Source of the DNA: JAVKFY01 sp040223615
GTDB lineage: Bacteria > Pseudomonadota > Alphaproteobacteria > GCA-2731375
DNA: 15,679 nt
Assembly: GCA_040223615.1 (NCBI GenBank)
Contig: JAVKFY010000073.1
Coordinates: forward strand, 1 to 15,679
Reading direction: 5' to 3'
The notes under the pieces were generated by a model, which was not told the origin of the DNA, made no database searches, and worked only from the letters and a program-made list of their open reading frames with translations. The position numbers and the translations under genes are program-made. Below, piece after piece: positions 1-15,540 of the stretch. Within the stretch, counting starts at the first letter, position 1. Each line of letters starts with the position of its first letter.

Positions 1-140
1 TACGCCATGAACGTCGCACCACCGGACTCCGCAAGCGTCTTCGTGATCGCCGCCGTCAGCGTCGTCTTGCCATGGTCGACGTGACCGATCGTCCCGATGT
101 TGCAGTGCGGCTTTGTCCGCTCGAACTTCTCCTTGGCCAT
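1..140 (-). CDS. tuf: Elongation factor Tu, N-terminal part (cut by window edge)
   Basis: EF-Tu is the GTPase that carries aminoacyl-tRNA to the ribosomal A site. Only the first 46 codons are present; the gene runs off the left edge. The protein begins MAKEKFERTKPHCNIGTIGH and continues into the P-loop (G1) motif GHVDHGKT at residues 19-26, diagnostic of EF-Tu. The ATG at 138-140 has a GGAG sequence about 10 nt upstream. It lies 64 nt after fusA on the same strand, the usual last-gene position in the str operon. A run of six T on the coding strand sits in that spacer, but no hairpin precedes it, so read-through from fusA is expected. This is a different locus from the tuf end at 15541-15679. 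The two visible pieces do not overlap in protein position, so their identity cannot be compared here. Confidence 0.97.
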   Translation of the reverse strand, partial: MAKEKFERTKPHCNIGTIGHVDHGKTTLTAAITKTLAESGGATFMA

Positions 141-204
141 CCCAGAATGCTCCGTACGAAAAAAGGGGGTGACGTGATGGGTGAGGGGTCGCGGGCGTGG
201 CCGA

Positions 205-2280
<2,076 letters not shown>

Positions 2281-2302
2281 GAGCTGACCTCGATCCGGTC
2301 TC

Positions 2303-2773
2303 TTACCAGCGGTAATGCGAGAAGGCGCGGTTGGCCTCGGCCATCCGGTGCGTATCCTCGCGCTTTTTCACGGCGGTGCCGCGGTTGCCGGAGGCGTCCA
2401 TCAGTTCGCCCGACAGCCGGTCCACCATGGTGTTCTCCGAGCGCGCCCGGCTGGACGCGATCAACCAGCGGATCGCCAGCGCCTGACGCCGCTCGGGCCG
2501 AACCTCGACCGGCACCTGGTAGGTCGCGCCGCCGACCCGGCGCGAGCGCACCTCGACCGACGGGCTGACATTCTCCAACGCCTCGTGGAAAACCCGGACC
2601 GGGTCCTGGCCAGTGCGTTCCTGAATCCGGTCGAACGCGCCATACACGATGTGCTCGGCGGCCGACTTCTTGCCGTCGATCATCAGGTTGTTGGTGAACT
2701 TGGCGAGAATCAGATCCCCGAACTTCGGATCGGGAAGGACTTCGCGTTTTTCTGCGCGGTGGCGGCGGGACAT
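2303..2773 (-). CDS. rpsG: 30S ribosomal protein S7
   Basis: S7 nucleates assembly of the 30S head by binding the 3' major domain of 16S rRNA and lines the E site. The 156-residue length matches the bacterial family. The N-terminus MSRRHRAEKREVLPDPKFGD and the block RRVGGATYQVPVEV (78-91) are family hallmarks. The protein ends with SHYRW. The open frame continues 30 codons upstream into rpsL, but the ATG at 2771-2773 gives the family N-terminus and has a Shine-Dalgarno sequence, so that start was chosen. It lies 13 nt after rpsL and 22 nt before fusA. In enterobacteria S7 represses str operon translation by binding the rpsL-rpsG intercistronic RNA. The spacer here is only 13 nt, much shorter than that target, so the same mechanism is not evident. 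Confidence 0.98.
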   Translation of the reverse strand: MSRRHRAEKREVLPDPKFGDLILAKFTNNLMIDGKKSAAEHIVYGAFDRIQERTGQDPVRVFHEALENVSPSVEVRSRRVGGATYQVPVEVRPERRQALAIRWLIASSRARSENTMVDRLSGELMDASGNRGTAVKKREDTHRMAEANRAFSHYRW

Positions 2774-2783
2774 GGCGGGCTGA

Positions 2784-2789
2784 CTCCTA
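2784..2789 (-). promoter_or_regulatory. rpsG ribosome binding site overlapping the rpsL stop codon
   Basis: The coding strand reads TAGGAG. Its first three bases are the rpsL stop codon and the whole hexamer is the best Shine-Dalgarno match for rpsG, 10 nt before the ATG. Ribosomes finishing S12 therefore sit on the S7 initiation site, which suggests translational coupling (inference). Confidence 0.75.
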
Positions 2790-3158
2790 CTTCGGTCGCT
2801 TGGCGCCGTATTTCGAACGGCGCTGGCGGCGGCTAGAGACGCCCTGGGTATCCAGGACACCACGGATGATGTGGTAGCGCACGCCCGGCAGGTCCTTCAC
2901 ACGGCCGCCGCGGATCAGCACGACGGAGTGTTCCTGCAGGTTGTGGCCCTCGCCGGGAATGTAGCTGGTGACCTCGAAGCCGTTGGTCAGCCGGACGCGC
3001 GCCACCTTGCGCAGCGCCGAGTTCGGCTTCTTCGGCGTCGTCGTGTAGACGCGCGTACAGACACCCCGCTTCTGCGGACAGGCCTGCAGGGCCGGTACCT
3101 TGTTACGCGCGATCTGCTTCGTCCGCGGCTTGCGGATCAACTGATTAATCGTCGGCAT
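2787..3158 (-). CDS. rpsL: 30S ribosomal protein S12
   Basis: S12 sits at the decoding centre of the 30S subunit and controls tRNA selection accuracy. The 123 residues begin MPTINQLIRKPRTKQ and end YGAKRPK, as in other bacterial S12 proteins. The conserved loops are TPKKPNSALRKVARVRL (41-57) and GGRVKDLPGVRYH (84-96). Lys43 and Lys88, whose replacement causes streptomycin resistance or dependence in many bacteria, are both wild type. Asp89, the methylthiolated position in E. coli, is also present. The frame stays open 46 codons upstream to a TTG, but that extension is unlike any S12. The ATG at 3156-3158 has AGAGG about 10 nt upstream. This is the first gene of the str operon, with its own promoter at 3357-3385. 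Confidence 0.98.
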   Translation of the reverse strand: MPTINQLIRKPRTKQIARNKVPALQACPQKRGVCTRVYTTTPKKPNSALRKVARVRLTNGFEVTSYIPGEGHNLQEHSVVLIRGGRVKDLPGVRYHIIRGVLDTQGVSSRRQRRSKYGAKRPK

Positions 3159-3350
3159 TCGGGTTGGACCTCTGTCCCACGCCACATCAAATTCGGCTCT
3201 TGATCGGCAGCAGCAATACACCGCCGCGGCGACACGCGATGCGGGTCGGACCTTGGCGGGTGCTCCCGGTTGCCTAAGCCCTTGAAAGACCAGCAACCAT
3301 CGCGACGCAGCGTCTAGAACAGGCGTCTACTACCTGCGCCGAAAAAGAGT
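3159..3350 (-). promoter_or_regulatory. str operon 5' leader RNA (predicted)
   Basis: About 190 nt separate the predicted start of transcription (near 3350) from the rpsL ATG. The leader contains an 8-codon reading frame, ATG at 3300 to TAG at 3274 (MVAGLSRA), enclosed by a six-base inverted repeat GGTTGC (3293-3298) and GCAACC (3268-3273). No Shine-Dalgarno sequence precedes that ATG. The rpsL ribosome binding site AGAGG lies partly in the loop of a short GGAC/GTCC hairpin (3166-3177). I recognise no known riboswitch or ribosomal-protein leader family. A regulatory role is inference from length and structure only. Confidence 0.4.
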
Positions 3351-3356
3351 TCGCGG

Positions 3357-3385
3357 ATACTATGGATGGCCCCCTGGGCCGTCAA
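3357..3385 (-). promoter_or_regulatory. Predicted sigma-70-type promoter of the str operon
   Basis: On the coding strand a -35 box TTGACG (3380-3385) and a -10 box TAGTAT (3357-3362) are separated by exactly 17 nt. This is the best promoter match I found in the intergenic regions. It lies between the rpoC terminator and rpsL, pointing at rpsL, so it should drive rpsL-rpsG-fusA-tuf independently of rpoBC. Transcription would start around 3349-3351. Confidence 0.75.
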
Positions 3386-3449
3386 CCGAAAACTCGCCAT
3401 TTGCGCGCGAATTTCCACGGTTTTTCAATACCCTCGCCGATCCTGTTCA

Positions 3450-3488
3450 GGCGCAACTAAGTTGCGCCGCAGCTTGTCGGCGCGCAAC
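3450..3488 (-). repeat. Three-arm inverted repeat between rpoC terminator and str promoter
   Basis: Coding-strand order is GTTGCGC (3482-3488), GGCGCAAC (3461-3468), a TTA loop, then GTTGCGCC (3450-3457). The middle arm can pair with either flank: an 8-bp stem with a 3-nt loop, or a 7-bp stem with a 14-nt loop. No T-run follows the downstream stem, so it is not a clear terminator. It could be a back-up termination or mRNA-end structure, or a DNA-binding dyad. The sequence alone does not decide. Confidence 0.5.
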
Positions 3489-3489
3489 G

Positions 3490-3523
3490 AAAACCCCGGT
3501 CCGGGCAGGCCCGGACCGGGGTT
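3490..3523 (-). terminator. Rho-independent terminator after rpoC
   Basis: On the coding strand a perfect 14-bp inverted repeat, AACCCCGGTCCGGG with its reverse complement, surrounds the 4-nt loop CCTG and runs straight into TTTTCGTT. The stem starts 28 nt after the rpoC stop codon. The GC-rich stem and following T-run fit an intrinsic terminator that ends the secE-rpoC transcription unit. Confidence 0.88.
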
Positions 3524-3551
3524 CCGACGTCTATGTCGGCAGTTTCGGCGT

Positions 3552-7718
<4,167 letters not shown>

Positions 7719-7736
7719 GAGGTTCTCTCCTTCACT

Positions 7737-7782
7737 CGGGCACGAGGCCCGAAACCGGGGCGCCGGACCAGCCGGCGCCCCG
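7737..7782 (-). promoter_or_regulatory. Hairpins in the rpoB-rpoC spacer
   Basis: The spacer of 72 nt holds an 11-bp GC-rich stem (7756-7766 with 7772-7782, loop of 5 nt) followed on the coding strand by only GTTTC, and then a 5-bp stem CGGGC/GCCCG (7737-7751) just before the rpoC ribosome binding site. The T-run is too short for full termination. Partial attenuation, a processing site or mRNA stabilisation are all possible (inference). Confidence 0.55.
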
Positions 7783-7790
7783 TCGCGGGA

Positions 7791-11891
<4,101 letters not shown>

Positions 11892-12136
11892 GCCTGCTCC
11901 TTGCACGTTCAATTCGTTAGGTCGCGTGCGCGTGAGCCGCGCACGACGACAAGGGCCATCCGCGGCGCGGTTGACCCATCGTTCAAAAGCTCTGTTCCGG
12001 GCTTCGGCGACGACGTCGACGTCCGCGTCATCGCGTCCCGGTCTTTGTGGTGCTGGTCCGGCGGTCCGTGACCCTGCTCCTTTGTGCCGTGGCCGGCCCC
12101 GGCCGAAACCGGGGCCGAATCACGCGTATTGTAAGG
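11892..12136 (-). promoter_or_regulatory. rplL-rpoB spacer with attenuator-like hairpin
   Basis: The 245-nt spacer starts with a 9-bp GC-rich hairpin (12094-12102 with 12109-12117, 6-nt loop), 19 nt past the rplL stop. No T-run follows, so termination would at most be partial. In E. coli an attenuator and RNase III site between rplL and rpoB lower polymerase output relative to ribosomal protein; a similar role here is inference. I saw no convincing promoter. The best -35-like box (TTGAAC near 11980) lacks a matching -10. The 10-mer AAGGAGCAGG at the rpoB ribosome binding site (11893-11902) also occurs at 12073-12082, with no start codon at the right distance. Confidence 0.5.
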
Positions 12137-12511
12137 CTACTTGACCTCGACTGTGGCGCCGGCCGACTCGATCTGCTCCTTGATCTTCGCGGCCTCGTCC
12201 TTGCCAACGCCTTCCTTGATCGCCTTCGGCGCGGCCTCGACCAACTCCTTGGCTTCCTTCAGGCCCAGACCGGTGACGGCGCGGACCTCCTTGATGACGT
12301 TGATCTTCTTCTCGCCGAAGGCGGTCAGGATGACGTCGAACTCGTCCTTCTCCTCCTCCACCTCGGCGGCGGCACCGCCGGCGGCGGCCGCGACCGCGAC
12401 CGGCGCGGCGGCGGACACGCCCCACTTCTCTTCCAGCAGCTTCGACAGCTCTGCCGCTTCCAGGACGGTCAGCGCGCTCAAGTCGTCGACCAGTTGGTTC
12501 AAATCAGCCAT
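12137..12511 (-). CDS. rplL: 50S ribosomal protein L7/L12
   Basis: The multicopy acidic stalk protein that recruits translational GTPases such as the EF-Tu and EF-G encoded nearby. It has 124 residues in three parts: an N-terminal dimerisation and L10-binding domain (about 1-33), an Ala/Gly/Val-rich hinge (about 34-52) and a C-terminal factor-binding domain (about 55-124) with the conserved helix segment VIKEVRAVTGLGLKEAKELV (72-91). The ATG at 12509-12511 has AAGGAA 9 nt upstream. It lies 63 nt after rplJ, its structural partner. The long spacer to rpoB and its hairpin mark the boundary between the ribosomal and polymerase parts of the operon. Confidence 0.98.
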   Translation of the reverse strand: MADLNQLVDDLSALTVLEAAELSKLLEEKWGVSAAAPVAVAAAAGGAAAEVEEEKDEFDVILTAFGEKKINVIKEVRAVTGLGLKEAKELVEAAPKAIKEGVGKDEAAKIKEQIESAGATVEVK

Positions 12512-12574
12512 TTGTCTCAGTTCCTTCGGTTCCGAACCCCTGACGGTCCGTTCGGTGTTGCTTCAAAATCGGCC

Positions 12575-13093
12575 TCAAGCCGCCTCTGCCTTCTCGGCAT
12601 GGGCAGCCAGCACGCGCGCGATCTGGCCGCCCGGCGCCTGCAGGATGCGGGCGATGTTGCCCGCCGGGGCCTGCAGAAGCCCGACGATCTTGCCGCGCAG
12701 CTCATCCAACGACGGCAGTTCCGCCAGTGCCTTGACCCCGTTGGGGTCGAGGACGGTGTCGCCCATGGCGCCGCCGAGCACGATCAGCTTGTCGTGCTGC
12801 TTGGCGAACTCCACGGTTACCTTGGCGGCGGCCACCGGGTCGTCGGAAAAGGCGATGCCGGTCGGACCGGTCAGCAGGTCGGCGAGACCCGCATACGGCG
12901 TATCGACAAGCGCCAGCTTGGTCAGGCGGTTCTTGGTCACGCGGAAGCGCGCCCCGCCGTCACGCATGCGCCGCCGCAGGTCGGTGACCTGGGCGACGTT
13001 GAGGCCGCTATAGTGGGTGACGATCACGGCCGCGGTCTCCTTGAAGACCGCGTTCATGTCCGCCACGAACGCGTGCTTTTCAGCTCGGTCCAC
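12575..13093 (-). CDS. rplJ: 50S ribosomal protein L10 (GTG start)
   Basis: L10 anchors L7/L12 dimers to 23S rRNA at the stalk base. The chosen GTG (13091-13093) gives 172 residues beginning MDRAEKHAFV and is preceded by GGAGG with 6 nt spacing. The frame extends eight codons up to another GTG at 13117 without a ribosome binding site, so that start was rejected. The rRNA-binding N-terminal domain contains HYSGLNVAQVTDLR and RFRVTKNRL (49-57). The C-terminal helix shows an 11-residue pseudo-repeat, LLQAPAGNIAR (139-149) then ILQAPGGQIAR (150-160), then VLAAHAEKAEA. This suggests three L7/L12 dimer docking modules (inference). In studied bacteria the L10-L7/L12 complex represses its own mRNA, and the structured leader upstream fits that. 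Confidence 0.97.
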   Translation of the reverse strand: MDRAEKHAFVADMNAVFKETAAVIVTHYSGLNVAQVTDLRRRMRDGGARFRVTKNRLTKLALVDTPYAGLADLLTGPTGIAFSDDPVAAAKVTVEFAKQHDKLIVLGGAMGDTVLDPNGVKALAELPSLDELRGKIVGLLQAPAGNIARILQAPGGQIARVLAAHAEKAEAA

Positions 13094-13099
13094 GTCTAG

Positions 13100-13114
13100 C
13101 CTCCGACATTCGGA
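13100..13114 (-). promoter_or_regulatory. Hairpin covering part of the rplJ ribosome binding site
   Basis: On the coding strand TCCGA (13110-13114) and TCGGA (13102-13106) form a 5-bp stem with a 3-nt ATG loop. The rplJ Shine-Dalgarno sequence GGAGG (13100-13104) is partly inside the stem. Such occlusion would lower initiation unless opened, fitting translational control of L10. The structure is read from sequence; its use is inference. Confidence 0.45.
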
Positions 13115-13137
13115 CACCGCGGTGATCGCCCACCGAT

Positions 13138-13190
13138 GGCATCCAGCCTTGTTTCGTCCGACGGCCCATCCGCCAGACGTAAGGCCTGCC
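13138..13190 (-). promoter_or_regulatory. Candidate L10 autoregulatory leader element
   Basis: The coding strand has GGCA then GG then CCTT (13181-13190), and, after a 30-nt hairpin region containing CGTC/GACG, AAGG then CTG, GA and TGCC (13138-13150). The two GGCA/TGCC and CCTT/AAGG helices are separated by an asymmetric internal loop with three extra bases and a GA on one side. This resembles a kink-turn, though the opposite side is GG rather than the canonical GA. L10 is known to bind kink-turn RNA in 23S rRNA and in its own leader. The element ends 44 nt before the rplJ start. The assignment is by position and by-eye folding only. Confidence 0.42.
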
Positions 13191-13335
13191 CTTCGTCAGG
13201 GGTACCGAACGACCGGCCCGAAAGCCCGTCGCTCGCCCCATCTCATGCTGGCGCCTCCGTGAAGGCCTTAGGTCTCGCGACACCCGCAATCTTGGACAGG
13301 GTGGAAACGGTCGGCCGAGGCCGGGCCGTCTCCGA

Positions 13336-13365
13336 TCGCCACCGCCGGCAAGCCGGCGATGGCGA
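13336..13365 (-). promoter_or_regulatory. Long GC-rich hairpin in the rplA-rplJ spacer
   Basis: Ten nt past the rplA stop codon, a stem of about 13 bp (13353-13365 with 13336-13348, one internal T-G wobble) encloses a 4-nt CTTG loop. The following bases are TCGGAG, with no T-run, so it is not a typical intrinsic terminator. It could be a weak attenuator, a double-strand processing site or a 3' stabiliser for the rplK-rplA message. No clear promoter was seen in the rest of the 282-nt spacer. Confidence 0.55.
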
Positions 13366-13375
13366 AACTCAACCG

Positions 13376-14098
13376 CTAGTCGTCGCCGGCCGGCGCCGAG
13401 GCGTCGACCGAGAGCGATGCGAAATCCAGCTGCACACCGGGGCCCATGGTCGAGCTCACCGATATCTTCTTCAGGTAGGTGCCCTTGGCACCTGACGGCT
13501 TCGCCCGGATCACCGCCGTGGCGAAGGCCCGGATGTTCTCCTCCAGCTTGTCGGCGGAGAAGCTCGCCTTGCCGACCCCGGCGTGGATGATGCCGGCCTT
13601 CTCGACCCGGAAGTCGACCTGACCGGCCTTCGCCGCCTTCACCGCGGCCGCCACGTCCGGCGTCACCGTGCCCAGCTTCGGGTTCGGCATCAGGCCGCGC
13701 GGGCCCAGGATCTTACCCAGCCGGCCGACCACCGCCATCATGTCCGGCGCCGCAATCACCCGGTCGAAGTTGATCTCGCCGCCCTGGATCTGCTGCGCCA
13801 GGTCGTCGGCGCCGACCAGGTCGGCCCCGGCCTCGCGCGCCTCGTCGGCCTTCGCGTCCTTGGCGAACACCGCGACCCGGACCGACTTGCCGGTGCCGTT
13901 CGGCAGCTGCACCGTGCCGCGCACCATCTGGTCCGCGTGGCGCGGATCGACATTGAGGCGCATCGTCAGATCGACCGTCTCGTCGAACTTGCCGCTGGCG
14001 TTCTCTTTCACCAACCCCAGCGCCTCATCGATCGAGTATTGTTTTTCCCGATCAACGGATTCCGAGGCTTTCTTAGACCGCTTCGTTAGCTTTGCCAT
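13376..14098 (-). CDS. rplA: 50S ribosomal protein L1
   Basis: L1 forms the mobile arm at the E site that helps release deacylated tRNA. The 240 residues begin MAKLTKRSKKASESVDREKQ. The RNA-binding signature GKILGPRGLMPNPKLGT is at 128-144. The protein ends in a short acidic tail, SVDASAPAGDD. The ATG at 14096-14098 follows the rplK stop by only 4 nt, and its GA-rich ribosome binding site lies within the end of rplK, so the two genes are probably translationally coupled. In E. coli L1 represses rplK-rplA by binding a mimic of its 23S site near the rplK start. I could not identify that mimic here by eye. A long hairpin follows the gene. Confidence 0.98.
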   Translation of the reverse strand: MAKLTKRSKKASESVDREKQYSIDEALGLVKENASGKFDETVDLTMRLNVDPRHADQMVRGTVQLPNGTGKSVRVAVFAKDAKADEAREAGADLVGADDLAQQIQGGEINFDRVIAAPDMMAVVGRLGKILGPRGLMPNPKLGTVTPDVAAAVKAAKAGQVDFRVEKAGIIHAGVGKASFSADKLEENIRAFATAVIRAKPSGAKGTYLKKISVSSTMGPGVQLDFASLSVDASAPAGDD

Positions 14099-14102
14099 GG
14101 TT

Positions 14103-14531
14103 CTAGCCCCTCACCTCGATACCCATCGAGCGAGCCGACCCGGCGATCATCTTCGCCGCCTGGTCGATGTCGTTGGCGTTCAGGTCGACCATCTTGGCCT
14201 CGGCGATCTCGCGCACCTGCGCCATGGTCACCGAGCCGACGGTGTCGCGACCGGCGGTCGCGGTCCCCTTTTGCAGCTTCGCGGCCTTCTTCAGGAAGTA
14301 CGACGCCGGCGGCGTCTTGGTGGCGAAGGCGAAGCTCTTGTCCTGGAACACGGTGATCTGCACCGGGATCGGCATGCCCTGCTCCATCCCCTGGGTCTGC
14401 GCGTTGAACGCCTTGCAGAACTCCATGATGTTCACACCGCGCTGACCCAGCGCCGGGCCGACCGGCGGCGACGGGTTGGCTTGCCCGGCCGGGATCTGCA
14501 GTTTGATGTAGCCAGCGATCTTCTTGGCCAT
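14103..14531 (-). CDS. rplK: 50S ribosomal protein L11
   Basis: L11 binds the GTPase-associated region of 23S rRNA beside the L10-L7/L12 stalk and takes part in EF-G function and RelA activation. The 142 residues are standard. The proline-rich N-terminal segment SPPVGPALGQRGVNIMEFCK (21-40) is the site where thiopeptides such as thiostrepton act, and its Pro22 and Pro23 are intact. The C-terminal rRNA-binding domain covers roughly 70-142 and ends MGIEVRG. The ATG at 14529-14531 is preceded by AAGGAG about 10 nt upstream. The 98-nt spacer after nusG (14532-14629) contains only short GC-rich dyads and no obvious promoter, so rplK is likely co-transcribed with secE-nusG. Confidence 0.98.
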   Translation of the reverse strand: MAKKIAGYIKLQIPAGQANPSPPVGPALGQRGVNIMEFCKAFNAQTQGMEQGMPIPVQITVFQDKSFAFATKTPPASYFLKKAAKLQKGTATAGRDTVGSVTMAQVREIAEAKMVDLNANDIDQAAKMIAGSARSMGIEVRG

Positions 14532-14629
14532 GTTGCCCTTTCTCCTTCTCCGGCGGCTCTACGCGTGGCCGCCAGGTGGCGTGGTGCGGCCGGGGCTGAC
14601 CTTCCACACCGGTGATACGAAAACCCGGT

Positions 14630-15160
14630 CTAGAGTTTCTCGACCTGGCTGTACTCGAGCTCCACGGGCGTGGCGCGCCCGAAGATCGACACCGCGACCT
14701 TGAGCCGCGTGCGCTCCTCGTCGACCTCTTCGACGAAGCCGTTGAACGAGGTGAACGGCCCGTCGCAGACCCGCACCTGCTCGCCGATTTCGTACAGGAT
14801 CGTCGGCTTCGGCCGCTCGATACCCTCCTGCACCTGGTGCATGACCCGCTCGGCCTCGGAGTCCTTGATCGGCGACGGCTTGCCGCCGGTGCCCAGGAAG
14901 CCGGTCACCTTCGGCGTGTTCTTCACCAGGTGATAGGCCTCGTCGGACAGGTCCATGTGCACCAGCACGTAGCCGGGGAAGAACTTGCGCTCCGCCTTGA
15001 CCTTCTGGCCGCGGCGGATCTGCATCACGTCCTCGGTCGGCACCAGCACCTCATCGAGGTCCTCGGCCAGGCCGACCGCCTCGGCCTGCTCCATGATCGA
15101 CGCCGCGACCTTCTTCTCGAAGCCCGAGTAGACGTGCACGATGTACCAGCGTAGCGCCAT
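14630..15160 (-). CDS. nusG: Transcription termination/antitermination factor NusG
   Basis: NusG clamps RNA polymerase across the beta' clamp and beta lobe, suppresses pausing, and links polymerase to Rho or to the ribosome through S10. The 176 residues have an NGN domain (about 1-110) starting WYIVHVYSGFEKKV, with FPGYVLVHM at 61-69. A linker leads to a C-terminal KOW domain (about 123-176) that includes VCDGPFTSFNGFVEEVD and IFGRATPVEL. The phenylalanine in that last motif corresponds to the S10/Rho-contacting residue in E. coli NusG (family knowledge). The gene starts 3 nt after secE, the near-universal pairing. No RfaH-like features are seen, so this is the housekeeping paralogue. Confidence 0.98.
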   Translation of the reverse strand: MALRWYIVHVYSGFEKKVAASIMEQAEAVGLAEDLDEVLVPTEDVMQIRRGQKVKAERKFFPGYVLVHMDLSDEAYHLVKNTPKVTGFLGTGGKPSPIKDSEAERVMHQVQEGIERPKPTILYEIGEQVRVCDGPFTSFNGFVEEVDEERTRLKVAVSIFGRATPVELEYSQVEKL

Positions 15161-15163
15161 GGT

Positions 15164-15361
15164 TCAGGTCCCAACCGTGAGCAGCAGCCGCACGCCCCAG
15201 GACAGCACCTGGTCGATCAGCAGGAAGAATATCGCCGCCAGCGTCGCCATGATGAACACCATGGTCGTGGTGATCGCGGTCTCCTTCCGCGTCGGCCAGG
15301 TGACCTTGGAGGTCTCCTGCCGCACCTGGCGTACGAATTCCGCCGGACTGACCTTCGCCAT
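15164..15361 (-). CDS. secE: Protein translocase subunit SecE
   Basis: SecE clamps the two halves of the SecY channel in the inner membrane and is required for Sec-dependent export. The predicted protein has 65 residues, the short single-membrane-segment form found in most bacteria rather than the three-segment E. coli form. It has an N-terminal amphipathic part with the signature KVTWPTRKE (19-27), a hydrophobic segment at about 30-50 and a short hydrophobic tail. The frame is open 15 codons further upstream, but the ATG at 15359-15361 gives the family N-terminus MAKVSPAEFV and follows TAAGTAGGT, one mismatch from a full Shine-Dalgarno sequence. It lies between tRNA-Trp and nusG. No promoter was seen in the 48 nt after the tRNA. 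Confidence 0.96.
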   Translation of the reverse strand: MAKVSPAEFVRQVRQETSKVTWPTRKETAITTTMVFIMATLAAIFFLLIDQVLSWGVRLLLTVGT

Positions 15362-15409
15362 CGTTGACCTACTTATCCATTCGTCGCGCGCCGTCGTGGC
15401 GCCCAAGTG

Positions 15410-15485
15410 TGGCAGGAGTGGAGGGACTCGAACCCCCAGCCCCCGGTTTTGGAGACCGGTGCTCTACCAATTGAGCTACACTCCT
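15410..15485 (-). tRNA. trnW: tRNA-Trp (anticodon CCA)
   Basis: The 76 nt fold into a complete cloverleaf. The acceptor stem is AGGAGTG/CACTCCT with discriminator G and an encoded CCA end (15410-15412). The D arm is GCTC/GAGC, and the anticodon stem CCGGT/ACCGG has loop CTCCAAA with anticodon CCA at 15450-15452. A 5-nt variable loop is followed by the T arm with loop TTCGAGT. It lies 55 nt after the tuf stop codon and 48 nt before secE, on the same strand, so it is probably cut from a tuf-trnW-secE transcript. Confidence 0.98.
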
Positions 15486-15540
15486 TCAAACCGTCTCCGG
15501 CCCGACCCTGGTCCCGCTGCTGCGCTGTGCTCTGCTCGCC

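Noticed and set aside
3159..3296. In-frame 46-codon N-terminal extension of rpsL from a TTG
   Set aside because: S12 N-termini are highly conserved and begin MPTINQ; the extension has no family similarity and the inner ATG has a ribosome binding site.
11940..11985. Possible rpoB promoter with TTGAAC as -35 box
   Set aside because: At 17 nt spacing the -10 position reads GCGGAT, a poor match, so no promoter is called.
11909..12031. A 40-codon minus-strand frame in the rplL-rpoB spacer starting ATG at 12031
   Set aside because: No convincing ribosome binding site and no recognisable sequence. It ends just before the rpoB ribosome binding site, and chance frames of this size are common in GC-rich DNA.
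13094..13117. Alternative upstream GTG start for rplJ
   Set aside because: It has no Shine-Dalgarno sequence and adds residues unlike L10; the GTG at 13093 has GGAGG at ideal spacing.
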